Positions 11,761 through 22,795 of a stretch of DNA of 64,000 nt are shown here, in pieces. This DNA is from Brienomyrus brachyistius. Taxonomy: Eukaryota > Chordata > Actinopteri > Osteoglossiformes > Mormyridae. How positions within the stretch are numbered: the stretch's first letter is position 1; each line of letters starts with the position of its first letter. The notes beneath the pieces were generated by a model, which did no database searches, was not told the DNA's origin, and was given only the letters and a program-made list of their open reading frames with translations. Both the position numbers and the translations under genes were made by a program. Where the stretch lies: the NCBI RefSeq assembly GCF_023856365.1, contig NC_064551.1:14483027-14547026 (forward strand). The letters are read 5' to 3'.

Positions 11761-12211
11761 ACAGTCTGACTAATGTTCTGTGATAATAATACTAATATCT
11801 TTATTTACCCATCCGTTTACTCTTCCACCTCGCTGTGGTATAGTAATCATAATGGAATCTATAATGCCAGCACTCGTTGGCTCATGGTTAAAACCCATTA
11901 AAATATTAAATAATGCAGATTATAGAATATATTTGTTCTATCGTGCTACTTTCCGCACATTATTGGACAATAATTTGATTAATGTCGCAAAAATGTATGC
12001 AGATCTAACTGGAGCTTAAAATGTATCATAATGTCAAATAATCAATAACCATACAAACAAAACAAGGATATGGATAAACTGCTGGCTGTGAGTTAGCAGC
12101 GATGGGCTCGGGTGGGAGTTGGAGTCACTGGACGTGTGCGGAGAAGCAGCTAAACGGGCCTTTCGCTGGTGGAGCTTTGGGAACGGTGGAGCCGCGCGTA
12201 ATGCGTTAACG

Positions 12212-12242
<31 letters not shown>

Positions 12243-13790
12243 GATGCAGCGGACCGGGGGGCTGCCAGCGATTTGCATAAACGTGTAAAACGCGCTCCCG
12301 CTAACGCAGCACGTCAGACTGTGTGAGTCAGTGCCCAGGAGAGCGAACAAGGAGAAAGAAAATGTTATTCCCATCTGCCATGAGAAGGCATCAAACCACA
12401 AGGGGTTCTGGGTTAGACTAAGTGGTTAAACCTGAAATTAACATCATTTTAAGCTTGTGCCCGTGACGCAGTGGAGCCAGCGGGATGGTGATAACGTGAT
12501 GTGACTTGGTGGGCTAAAGGCTTATTTTAAATTCAGTTTATTTAATAATGAGCCAGTGACTCTGGTCCTGGTCTGGAAGGAGAAAGGAGCAGTTTTTCGC
12601 CAACACATCACCATTGTTGGCAACCATCTAAGAAGTTAAAAGAAATATGAGCAAGGCAGGGTTCTCTGATTTCAGCCAGAGCCTTCTTAAGGAGAATTGA
12701 GCTCTCACACCAGGCCACGAATGTACATTTCCTACATATCCTGTAAAACAGTGGGACATCAGCCTTTCCACTGCTCTTCAGTGACCAGCCACTACAAATA
12801 AAACAGATAAGTAACGATGTATCTACTGTAAAATTTGCCGTAGCTTGAATTTGTGATTGAATGATCTGGAGGTTTTACATAATTATACCATCAACTTTGG
12901 CAGAAAATGTAAAATAACACAGTGCTTAAACATTTCTAACTATCGTAATCCCTGTTGTGCATCACCATTAGATGCTTCCATAAGCCCCAGTGTGAAGTGA
13001 TCAAGGCCGCTTCCCTCACCGGTAGACACTTAAGGTATTGAAATTGCTCAACAGCAGATATATAAAGTTGTGTCCCTGTAAGCTCCACCCCTTATAGTTC
13101 ATACAGTATGCTGTTGTTTTGGAGTACCTTAACCAGTGCTTTGACTAACAGCCTGCTCCCACTGGAGTGTAGCAATGAGCACACCTCAAACTTTCAGTTA
13201 TACTTGCATGTTCTCACCTTTTGGCTATGTTCTCTGCCACCTTTTAGTCTATTCTTGCATCTCCCTTGCATGTTCTGTCATGTCCCCTTTAGTGCATCCC
13301 CTCTTATGAATGACACTGTAGTGCTCAGTTGGCGTATCACCCGCTAAGTCGTCCTTCACAAGTCCTTCCACCTAATGTCCATGAAGTATCATGATCACAC
13401 ACACAGTACCCAGTGGATTCCTGCAGAACTTTACGATAAGAAAACGGTGGGAAGGGCAGCCAAAAGTCTGAGTCTGTTCCCAGTTCGCTTGAAAAACTTC
13501 CATGGAATAGTCTTTTGGGGAGGTTGAAGCCCTCCTGGTTCGGTGGTAACACAGAGTGGGTTTAATCTCTAACAGATGGCACAGTTGGTTTACTGTAGAT
13601 GTCTCATCAGGAAATTAGGGCCCTTTTTTGGAAAGGTTTGTCTGGGTGTCCTGATTTGAATGAACATTTGTAATACAACCACTGCAATTTGTATAGCCTC
13701 GGCTCGCCTTAGTGGGTAGGTCTCGAGCTACCTATAGACATCATGGCATGATGGATGACATGCTTGCACATCTGTGTTGGCCAATAAAAT
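11761..13790. other. No gene seen; includes a C27 run
   Basis: AT-rich up to about 12050, then moderately GC-rich with a C homopolymer at 12212-12238. An ATTTGCAT octamer follows at 12270. The rest has no recognisable repeat or coding pattern. Confidence 0.4.
12212..12238. repeat. Poly-C homopolymer, 27 nt
   Basis: Uninterrupted C run. Minus-strand G27 could form G-quadruplex-like structures; the true length is unreliable in assemblies. Confidence 0.95.
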
Positions 13791-13794
13791 GTCC

Positions 13795-14010
13795 CCCTAG
13801 GTGACCAGCTCATGGCACACTTATCCTGGCCCGGGTCATAGAGCCTGGAGCTTATCCCAGGCAGTACTGGGCACAGCCAAACAAGGAATGCACATACTAC
13901 AGGTAATTCAGAGATACCAGCTTCAGAAGTAAGCCCAACACAACGTGGAAAACATGCAAGCTTCACACATAGGACATGAGGCAGTGGGGCTATCCACTGA
14001 GCTACCAAAC
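13795..14010 (-). mobile_element. Diverged tRNA-SINE, minus strand
   Basis: Read on the minus strand it has GGTAGCTCAGTGGATAGCC (A-box-like), GTGAAGCTTGCATGTT and CTGGGATAAGCTCCAGG, the usual order of this SINE's landmarks. It is strongly diverged and its tail is not preserved. Confidence 0.55.
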
Positions 14011-14860
14011 CACCCTCTTCCTTTTGATGATGTAGAAATTCATCCTCTCTACAGGAGATTCCTTTTTGAAGGCTTTGTTTTTATCCATACTTCTAATATA
14101 TGGGTGACCTCAGACTTCCATAAACCTTCTAGCACTCTACTAAGTTACACTGCCTCCCTCTAATTTTGGCTGCTCACTTTGGTCTCATTTCTGCAGCACA
14201 TCTTTTAGCGCCACACGTACATTCCCTCTGACACTTAGCCACAATACCCTGGCCGTTATAAAATTGAAGTACACTTTGGATGTAACCTCTGTGACTTTTT
14301 TAGCAGTGTTGCTGGCACGGGGCAACTAATCAAGGCAATGGACAGTAGGCAACAACCAATCGGAGAAGAGAAAATCCATTGCCAGGGAGACGGACACCTG
14401 ACGCTCCCAGACGGTCACATGATCAGCTGCTAGTATTCCGATTGGAAGATCTCAGAAAGTTGCCCACTGAGATCAAAATTGCCCATATGGAAATGTGTTG
14501 TCCATTCTTAATGAGAAAGTGCCTGAGCAACATTGCCAGGCAGTTGCCTTGTGTATCACCACCTTCTGCATCTGCTCTATGCCCTCTCCAGAGTTCAGAG
14601 CTTTCTGGCAGAGGTTAGGCTTTGAGGTCATTCTTAGCTAGGCAGCTGCATTTCATGTATCCTTCACCACAAAGGTAATGAATGACTATAGTGTTCTGGT
14701 GTGTGGATGGTGAGGTTCACGAAAGCCAGCAGTAAAAACAAACGACCTTCTTTACTCCCCCGTCATAAAGTCATAGTCCATTGCTTTTTTGAGCTGTCAA
14801 AAAGTTCCTGCTAGCTGGGCTGCCTGCTACACGGTGGCCGGATCGACCTGCATTTGTGGA
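14011..14860. other. No gene seen
   Basis: No recognised repeat. Short frames only. A pair of related GGCAAC/GTTGCC-rich patches occurs around 14300-14540 without clear structure. Confidence 0.35.
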
Positions 14861-14865
14861 TCCAG

Positions 14866-15370
14866 TTACGCATCTCTGGGTTGACCATGCTTAGGTGTCC
14901 TTATTTGTTTATAGTTGAAAATGTTCCTCCTGTCCTCTGCTGCATCAGCACTACAGGTCATCCTGTCAGCAGCCGTGCCAGACACCCAGTCTGCTGTCAG
15001 TTGCTGGTATGTGGCTGCCACTGGCTCAAATGGCACCAGGATGCATTCGTACGGTCAGCTTGGGCTTCTGTCTTTGTCCCGGGCCTGATTAACATAGAAT
15101 GCCTGGACCTGCACATCCTCTTTCGTGGTCTGCACTCTCCTACAGACCGGCATCTGCACCTGGCCTCATGAGGTTGTCCTCCTCCTCTTCCTTCGCTGTT
15201 CCCGAGGCTCCTCGTGTCTTTATCTGAGGTGTCCCGCCGGTCTCCAGGTCCACTTTCATTTCGAACACAGCCTTGTCAGTGGGAAGCAGAAGCTTCTGCC
15301 GCATCTCGGTCATGGAAAGATCCGCCGCTGCCAGCTCTCGCTGCCTCTCCCGGCCGTTTGTTCCGTGAGG
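14866..15370 (-). pseudogene. Unidentified coding-like segment (candidate exon or gene remnant)
   Basis: On the minus strand, 15370 to 15140 is open for 76 codons between stops. It reads as protein-like: a charged stretch (RQRELAAADLS), then MTEMRQKLLLPTDKAVFEM, then a KVDLETGGTPQIKTRGA-like part and an acidic EEEED run, ending in TAG. A plausible splice donor (CCAG then GTGCAG) sits after the NLMRP residues, so the TAG could be intronic. A second frame continues from an ATG at 15153 to a TGA at 15057, and the same frame is then open to a TAA at 14868 (residues such as YECILVPFEPVAATYQQLTADW). No convincing splice acceptor with a pyrimidine tract lies upstream of 15370. I do not recognise the protein family. 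It may be an exon of a minus-strand gene, a decayed pseudogene, or chance in a GC-rich patch. Confidence 0.3.
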
Positions 15371-15517
15371 TCACACCGAGTGTGACACGGCCTGATGGAG
15401 GGAGCGTGATCTATGGTGACACCGATGCATGCCAGCGCTTTCGTCAAGGACTGACCAACTTCTAAACTTAGACAAAGCTTCTCATAACACTTAACTGATT
15501 TCACTATGCCATTAATA

Positions 15518-15539
15518 AAAAAAAAAAAAAAAAAAAAAA
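15518..15539. repeat. Poly-A run
   Basis: About 20 uninterrupted A residues after ATTAATAAAA. It could be the tail of an otherwise unrecognised retrotransposed sequence, but no SINE or LINE body was identified immediately to its left. Confidence 0.85.
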
Positions 15540-15652
15540 CTGCAGAAGATATGTGGGGAAAAGTGCACCCTTATTGCTTCCACAGGAAGTCAGGAAGTCA
15601 GCAGGCAGGTATTGTCACATTCAATCCAGTTAATTTTTATACAGTGCCTTGT

Positions 15653-16000
15653 GGGGGTGGCATGGTGGTGCAGTGATTAGCACTGTTGCCTCACATCTCT
15701 GGGATCTGTGTTCATGTCTCCACCTGGATTCCACGTGTGTGGAGTTTGCATATTTTGCCTCTGTCATTTTGGGGTTTCCTCCCATGGTCCATGGTCAAAA
15801 AACATGTTGAGGTTAATTGGAGTTGCCAGATTGCCCATAGGTGTGCATGTATGAATAAATGTTGTGTTATGGTTGTGATGGGTTGGTGCTCTGTCCTGGG
15901 TTGTTTCCTACCTTGTGCTAGTAGCATCCCCCCATCATCCTGAATAGGATAAGTGGTTACAAAAAATAGATGGATGGATGGATGGATGGATGGATGGATG
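15653..16000 (+). mobile_element. tRNA-derived SINE, full length, (ATGG)n tail
   Basis: A box TGGTGCAGTGATTAGCAC; B box decayed (GTGTTCATGTCTCC). The body keeps GTGGAGTTTGCAT, GGGGTTTCCTCCCATGG, AAAACATGTTGAGG, AGATTGCCCATAGGTGTGCA, and ends in (ATGG)n, 15968-16000. It is more diverged than the copy that abuts it on the right. Confidence 0.85.
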
Positions 16001-16370
16001 GGGGTGGCATGGTGGTGCAGTGGTTAGCACTGTTGCCTCACACCTCTGGGACCCGGGTTCGAGTCTCCACCTGGGTCACATGTGTGTGGAGTTTACATGT
16101 TCTCCCCATGTCATCGTGGGGTTTCCTCCGGGTACTCCGGTTTCCCCCCACAGTCCAAAAACATGCTGAGGCTAATTGGATTTACTAAATTGCCCATAGG
16201 TGTGCATGTGTGAGTGAATGGTGTGTGAGTGTGCCCTGCGATGGGCTGGCCCCCCATCCTGCCTTGTTCCCTGCCTCATGCCCATTGCTTCCGGGATAGG
16301 CTCCGGACCCCCCGCGACCCAGTAGGATAAGTGGTTTGGAAAATGGATGGATGGATGGATAGATGGATAG
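16001..16370 (+). mobile_element. tRNA-derived SINE, full length and well preserved
   Basis: The best copy in the window. Intact A box (TGGTGCAGTGGTTAGCAC) and B box (GGGTTCGAGTCTCC), then GTGGAGTTTACATGTTCTCC, TCCTCCGGGTACTCCGG, TTTACTAAATTGCCCATAGG, GTGCCCTGCGATGGGCTGG, GATAGGCTCCGGACCCCC and a (GGAT)n tail. It starts inside the (ATGG)n tail of the preceding copy, so it inserted there. Such elements are transcribed by RNA polymerase III and mobilised by a LINE partner. Confidence 0.9.
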
Positions 16371-16643
16371 TGTCTCTCACAATAGGGTTGCCTAAGGCAC
16401 TTTACAGGGTTGTGTTGTGACATATTACAACGTCATTAAGACAGAATAATACAAAAACAGGCAAAAGGGAAGACAAAGCTGTGAAAGAAAGAAAACCAAA
16501 TGACAATGCAGGACAGGAACCAAAACCTCCCAAGTAAGGAATAATGAATCGGTGTGTGTGACTCACTCTGTGTCTTGTGTGTTTCCTTCCCTTGTGCTCT
16601 GTGGCCACTACGAAGGTTTCAGACTCAGTGTAACGCTGTACTT

Positions 16644-16757
16644 CAGTGTTTCTCTACCTGGTCTTCGGAGACACCTCCAGATGGGCCCCTTCTTTGCCCC
16701 ATGGCAGCTTCCAGCAACGTGGACTGTCTGGGTGTCCTCGAGGGTTGAGAAATCCTG
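16644..16757. mobile_element. 114-bp hAT-type MITE
   Basis: Terminal inverted repeats CAGTGTTTCTCTACC and, at the right, GGTTGAGAAATCCTG (reverse complement CAGGATTTCTCAACC). The flanking 8-mers are CTGTACTT (16636-16643) and CTGCACTG (16758-16765), six of eight identical, which fits an aged hAT 8-bp target duplication. Non-coding, so any movement would have needed a transposase in trans. Confidence 0.7.
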
Positions 16758-16765
16758 CTGCACTG

Positions 16766-17952
16766 GGTTAGATGGATGGATTGTTACGTGCACTAAACCG
16801 TAGGCTGGCTGGAGGTGTTTGCCAAACACCTGACTATCCCATCAGCATCCAGCACCTAAGGCCTGCAGATTAGCTTCCTTGGAAATTTATTTGCTGTCGA
16901 AGGTTTACAGGGCCTTCAGTAAATGTGATGCCCAGTGCCCAAACCACCAATGATTTTCATCACTTTAAATATTAAAATTATATTGAAATAATTTATAAAC
17001 AAATTATTTGCATTTACCCATTGTTTGTTGTACTTTTTAAATATTACTTACTATTATTACTTTACTTCATGACCATGTATTTTATACTTGCTTCCATAGA
17101 TGCATATAAATCCTGCTCAATCACTCCTGTCATCCTTCTCAACTTTTTGATCAAACACCCACACAGGGCATTTTCTGTTACACTTCATTCTATTGTTCCA
17201 GTGGTTGCTGTATTCATTTTTCTCCTGCTTGATTGCATTGTCGTAATGAGTTGTGGCCTGAGCAGATCATCACCCAGATCATTGCCGCATTACAGCTTCT
17301 CTTGAATCTGAACCCGGAACCTGTCACATGTTCCTCGACTACTCCACCCCCCAGTGGCCACAAGGTGCAGTTGCATCTGTACGGTGTCATGTGAATTCCC
17401 TCAATCCTTAATCCCCGAGTGTAAGGTGAGCTGCTTCATGTAGGCGTGTGGTTCTGCAGATGCTTGCTGTAGAGAAGAGTCGACCGTCACTGTTCAAAGG
17501 GATTGAGGAAAAGCAGTACGATTGCGGTTAAGAGCCCCCTCCTGCGGCATGCACTGCAGAGGCTGCGGGTGTCCCAGAGTGGCAGGAAAGGAGAGCAAAA
17601 ATCTGACAGTAGCAGTACAGGTCAGGGAGAAACTGCATGGCTACGAGGCAAGGGACTCCCTGAATGGGATGTATTAGCTGAGCAATTAGATAATATAAAT
17701 CAAAAGCCTTATTTTCTACACCAGGAGAACCTTATTGGTTAAGGACCCAGTGGTTGCTGTTTGAAGTCCTGAGGAAATCGTTCCCTTAAAATAACCAGCT
17801 TTATACATTCGTGTAAATAATGTCTGCTGAGTCATGTAAATGGTAGCAGCTTTATTCAGTCAGAATACACTGCTTCTGCCTGTACTAGTGAGGTCTTGGT
17901 GCTGACATGGGGCTGTGTTTGGGGAGGAGTGTGTCTGTGTCCGTGTGTGAGC
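16766..17952. other. No gene seen
   Basis: AT-rich to about 17250, then mixed. A minus-strand frame at 17885-18415 runs through the MITE to the right and is not a gene. Confidence 0.4.
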
Positions 17953-18192
17953 GGGTATACCTATCCTTATGGGGACACAATGTCCCCATAATGTGATGAA
18001 TATCTGTTTTTTTTCCTGTTTTATAAAAATCAGTGACTGCTATGAAAAAAACTAACAATGCAAAAAACTTGTATTTTGCTTGGTTACTTATGGTTATGGT
18101 TAGGGCTGGGTGGGGGTTAAGGTTGTCAGAGTTAGCGTTAGCATTTTTCCCATAGAAGTGAATGAGCGGGCCCCATAAGGATAGGTATACCC
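17953..18192. mobile_element. 240-bp MITE with perfect 22-bp terminal inverted repeats
   Basis: The left end starts GGGTATACCTATCCTTATGG and the right end (18171-18192) is its exact reverse complement over 22 bp. The interior carries GGTTACTTATGGTTATGG and TTTTTCCCATAGAAGTGAATG, shared with the copies at 6.2 kb and 29.8 kb. A (TG)n microsatellite follows directly at 18199. Non-coding. Confidence 0.8.
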
Positions 18193-18198
18193 TACATG

Positions 18199-18244
18199 TA
18201 TGTGTGTGTGTGTCTCTGTGTCTGTGTGTCTGTGTGTGTGTGTC
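18199..18244. repeat. (TG)n microsatellite with TCTG interruptions
   Basis: Directly readable. It abuts the MITE on its left, as in the related copies. Confidence 0.9.
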
Positions 18245-20040
18245 TCCCTTATTGGTCTCACCGCCCACTTGTTTATGGACCCCAACTGCTGCCATAAACA
18301 CATCTAGCCATAAAAATGCGGAAGCTGTCAGCCACTGAGCTGCATGCCGCTCGCATAAATGACCCCGCTTAGCAATTAAAGGCCTGCTATTGACGGAAAC
18401 ACTGGCCTGATACACGTGTTTCTGTTGTATTTATTACCGCAAAGAGTGTCGTTGCTGCAGTTACTGCACCTTCTGATCACAGTTAGATCTGGACTCGCAC
18501 TACTGTGATATTTAGCTGAGTCAGTTGACTCTTTTAAAAAGTAACTAGAGACTTTTTCATTTAAGCAGGCATTTGAATAGAGTTATGAGGTTTTCTGCTT
18601 GTATTCGGTTGTTTTTATTATTACTATTAGTATTTATTCCTTGTGTTTTATTTTGACATTTCTGTTTAAGTGCTTACGTGTTATACATCACTTAGTGACG
18701 CCTTGTATAAATAACATTTACTTACTAATATACTTTACTGATACGACTCCTACTGCCCAACAGTGCTATAACTGTTACTGCTGTTTTTGTTCATAGTAAT
18801 TCCTATTCAGATGCAGGGGGAGCGATCATCCTGGGGCACAGTCAAGGGAGTAGCACATCCACTGCACCTGTGTCTCATCGATCGAAGGACATCAGGGTTT
18901 TAGTCCAGAGACCTAATCTGTCCGAGAGTTACACATTAGGGAGATCATTGTATTGGATTGTCTCTCCCTCTCTTTCTCTGAAGTTGAAGGTGAAGGTTTT
19001 GGGAAACATCCTTGGTCTAGGACTGTTATGATGTATGGAGATTCACAAATGGTGTCGATGGTTGTTAAATCATCTGAGGCTTGTTCTGATTCATTCAAGG
19101 CTTTAGCCGCAAATTTCCCGGACTTCTGACATGTGTGGCATTGCGTTCTGTTTTCCATCTCCCGCAGAACACCCCGATGCCCAAACCTACGCCCTGTGTG
19201 TTTGTACATGTGCTGCACTGGAAAGCACACTCTTCTGATTTTAAACCACCCTAGAGTTTTTGTTAAACCCGTCTCTGTTCCCACGGCCAAATAAATTCCC
19301 AATTCCTCCCTTGGGTCCTGTTGTAATGTAGTTCTCACCTGGAGTGAGTCACACAGGGATGTTAATGTTCTTTTCACCATTGCTCCTTTACACCATCGAT
19401 AAATACGATACAGACGTGTCATAATTCTCTTCATCTGAACATTTTTTTTTTCAAGCGGAGGGCAGCTCTGTTTACTACATAATCACACAGGAAAAAATGA
19501 AATCCTCGCTGGTTTTGTCAGCATGAAAATTAAAATTAACAAAGCAATAAATTAACAGAGCAAATTATAAATGAGCGGAAGAGCTCATGCTGGCGATAAA
19601 ACCTGTCCTTTTTCCGGACGCTGGTTTTTTTCCGTCTTGGTTGGAGCTCTGTCACATTTCCCTGCTCCACCTGGGATCTTCACAAAGGGAGAGAGCAGAT
19701 AATTATAAAAGCGACACGTGGCCATGCTCTCATTACCGTAACCGCGATCGCTCATCAACAGCCTGCACTAGCAGCACACACAGGCTGCGTGCAAGCATAC
19801 CTAAAATGCGATATTAATTACACATAATTAGTGCACATTCATGAGAATTACATCCTGGTTGATTTACTTTGGTTGTTTGCATTAGACATTGTGCACCATG
19901 CCAGCCCATCTGAACTTCACAAGCACAGTTCTGGAAAACAAGCACCGTGTTCTGCCATTCCATTATATACTCTGCTCCAGTCACATGGAGCAATATACCA
20001 CACAATATCACTGATACAGCTGCTTCATTAATACACTACC
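18245..20040. other. No gene recognised; holds one 173-codon minus-strand frame
   Basis: A minus-strand ATG frame at 18913-19434 is 173 codons long, in AT/GC-balanced DNA where that length is uncommon by chance. Its translation has a Cys pair (CHTC) and many K/R residues but no family I recognise, and no repeat explains it. From 19480 to 19600 there is AT-rich sequence with AATTAAAATTAAC and AAATTAACAG motifs resembling noncoding regulatory DNA. Confidence 0.3.
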
Positions 20041-20043
20041 TAG

Positions 20044-20214
20044 GGGGGTATTCCACGAAGCAGGATTCCTTGCTTAGCCAGGTAACTTGTTGGGATTTTA
20101 GGTAGTCCGGCCTAAACAGATTTAATCTTTCTTCATTTACATTTAGCCCAGACTGCCTTAAATACAACAAGTTATCCAGCTAAGCAAGAAATCCTGTTTT
20201 GTGGAACACCCTCC
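20044..20214. mobile_element. Palindromic MITE, about 170 bp
   Basis: Long imperfect inverted termini: left GGGGGTATTCCACGAAGCAG through TTGCTTAGCCAGGTAACTTG; right CAAGTTATCCAGCTAAGCAA through TTTTGTGGAACACCCTC. The arms together cover most of the element, with a short T-rich centre. This is a widespread fish repeat type; the superfamily is not assigned. Confidence 0.75.
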
Positions 20215-21070
20215 TGGTGCACTATGCCTTGCTGTTGTTTTTGTTTGTCAGACAGTTATGACGCTGTACACAGCATTCAGACATTTCTGAAGTGTAATAG
20301 CCGGAACTGTGCAGGGCCTTATTGCTTAGTCATTGTGTGGGGCTGGCTGTTACCTAGGAAAGCAAGGGAAGACCACAGGAGGATCATTTGTGTTAAAAGG
20401 GAGAGAAAACGCAGAAAATGTAGTAGGCATCAGCAGCTGCGATGATAACATGCCTGCAAGACTGTAGGTTTCCGAAGTCCTTTGTTTTCATATAAAAGGA
20501 TTGCGATTCATTCTTCATTCATGAATATGCATTAAAAAGAATTCAGGTTCCAAAAGACTCGCAAGCTTGCATGAACTGACATATGCACAAGTGCCTGACA
20601 GTATAATTAGAGCCTTTCGATGTCAGAGACATCTTGACATCCTGTTATGATTGATAGGGGCTTCAGAGATTGGAGCGTGAAATAATGAAATTTATAAATT
20701 AAAAAAAAACAAAAGCATTTTCAACAGAAATCATTCATCATTCACAGAAAAGCTTAACAGTAACAGATGACAATAATCAGGAAATAGGTAAACATTATGT
20801 AATCATGCAGCTTAGAAGATGGTGCTCAGAACTGATGTATAGATTGAATGCCATTTCTAAAATTATTTACTGGGGTTTGAGAATAAGGATGGATGGAGTT
20901 TAGCCCCAGCTGAGTGTCTGGTCTCTTGTCCCTGGATCACTGCCGAGCAGAGAGCGTATGCACTGAGGGCAGCAGCTACAGTAGCTATAAGCCACATCCA
21001 CTGCCTGGACTCTCAAACAGCCTGCAGCTGCCGTCGGCGCTCGACGCACCAGCTCATGATAACTTCAAGG

Positions 21071-21083
21071 TGACCTGTGACCT
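21071..21083 (-). promoter_or_regulatory. DR1-type nuclear receptor motif
   Basis: The minus strand reads AGGTCACAGGTCA, two perfect AGGTCA half-sites separated by one base, the consensus bound by RXR heterodimers, COUP-TF and HNF4. A match of this length can arise by chance; function is unproven. Confidence 0.35.
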
Positions 21084-22064
21084 CATTATCCCAGACAAGC
21101 TTCCTGTCGCTGTTCGCAGCCCTGAGAGGCACTGGTGGGGAAAGAAAATCTATTACGGCGGATGGGGGCGTGTAAACATCAAGTCACAGGCTAATAATGC
21201 AGAGCTGGGGACATAAGCGAGGCAGAGAATAGACACCCCAGAAGAGGAAAAAGGCAGCCCCTTCCGATTCGAAGGCCTGACTTTGCTCAATAATTTTCCT
21301 GTAAGGGGGAAATAATGTAAGCGTTAACTTACTGTTACAAATGCTAATTGGAACCTTGCTGAAAGACATCATGGAAAATCATTAAAAGACTAAATTCATG
21401 GCATTTATCTTCAGACAGTTTCTCCTGGTCAGGGTCCTGGTGGCAGCATGTCAGCAGGGCAGAGAAGACCTCTCCGTCCTTGGCTGTATATTCCAGCTCC
21501 TTCTACAGGATTCCTCAGTCTACATTAATCTCCACTGCGAATATTTCAACATCTTGTCCACCGCCTGCACAAGTCGCATTTTACGGCTGCAAATGTTTGA
21601 CATCTCGGAAGATGTCAGAAAAATGCGTGAGGCTCATCTTTGACACCGTGCATGACTTAAGGGGCATCCTGTAACTGTGTGACGTTCTCCGAGGGTGCTG
21701 TCCATGGTCCTTAAATCCATGACGTACTCCCCATGGTGCTGAACCCGTTTTACAGCCCGGTAGCCATAGAAGGATTGTTGTTGTTATCGAATCACATAGA
21801 TGTGAGCAGCTGATGCCTCCCGCAAGAGCAGACAGAGTGTTAATCGATTTCAAGTTAGACCTTTCAATTGCAGTGGGTTAATTGTATAAATAAGCTGTTT
21901 CCTACAAAAAACATACACTTGAAGTATATTGTCGCTGATGACTTTTTAGATCTAACTGCTCTTTTTTAAATGCAGGTGATGTGCCGTTTCAGTCCTTTTC
22001 CAGCTTAATGTGTTGTCCTTTTAAGTGTTTTTCATGACGCATCAGAAGCGTCGCTCTTGGTGAC

Positions 22065-22088
22065 ATTATGGCAATAATTTGCCATAAT
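22065..22088. repeat. Perfect 10-bp-arm palindrome
   Basis: ATTATGGCAA and TTGCCATAAT separated by TAAT. Sits in AT-rich unique sequence; could be a protein-binding palindrome. Confidence 0.6.
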
Positions 22089-22664
22089 TAAATGCAGACT
22101 AAGTTCTGACTTGTCCATCGCATTTCTGTCTGGTTTGGTGAACCGGGTGAAATCCGGCATCCTGATAGGAAATAAACAAATCGACAAAATTGCTCAGAGT
22201 AGTTTCAAAACATGCACAAATCTGATTTACATGACAGGTAAAATTTCCATGCAGTATTAAGGCAGGTAAGCTGTTGATACACTGCTTCGAGAGTTGGCTG
22301 CAGCGTGCATTTCCACTTTGCCACACTGTCGTCCCGCAAGACCGGCTGATAGGCACATCCGCGCTCTGCAGCGGCCGGCACTCGGCATGCCGCTCAGCCA
22401 CGCTGTCGTGTCGGCGGGCCCCGCCCTGCGTCTCTGCCACCTCGCCACACTTCACCGTGCCCACTGACCCAGGTGGGAGTAAGTCCATCTGTCTGCCTAC
22501 TGTTTCTCCATCACCGCTTGTCCGGTACAGGGTCGCGGTGCCATAAGCAAATAAACACATAAGCAGAAAAATAAATATCCTGTCAGCTGAGGTGAGTAAA
22601 TGGCTGGACAGGCTGTCAGAAATGTCATTTAGAAGGTGACTCTCCCTATCTCTGTCTGCACACG

Positions 22665-22728
22665 CACACACACACACACACACACACATATACATACACA
22701 TATACATATATATAGATTAAAGGTGTAC

Positions 22729-22790
<62 letters not shown>
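22665..22790. repeat. Compound (CA)n / (TA)n microsatellite
   Basis: (CA)n at 22665-22688, a TA/CA-rich transition, then a pure (TA)n of about 29 units at 22733-22790, an expansion- and cruciform-prone tract. Confidence 0.95.

Positions 22791-22795
<5 letters not shown>

Larger units (their letters stand above)
20215..22660. other. No gene seen; single-copy-looking DNA with isolated motifs
   Basis: Contains a DR1-type nuclear-receptor motif at 21071-21083 and a perfect palindrome at 22065-22088. Open frames are short; a 202-codon minus-strand frame at 22099-22707 has a simple-sequence N-terminus made from the (CA)n tract and no recognisable domain. Confidence 0.4.

Noticed and set aside
16018..16080. 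Functional tRNA gene
   Set aside because: A and B boxes are present but belong to a SINE head; no cloverleaf with an acceptor stem is formed, and the same head recurs in other copies.
17885..18415. 176-codon minus-strand gene
   Set aside because: The frame spans the MITE and (TG)n tract.
22099..22707. 202-codon minus-strand gene
   Set aside because: Its N-terminus is translated (CA)n microsatellite, and the rest has no family resemblance.
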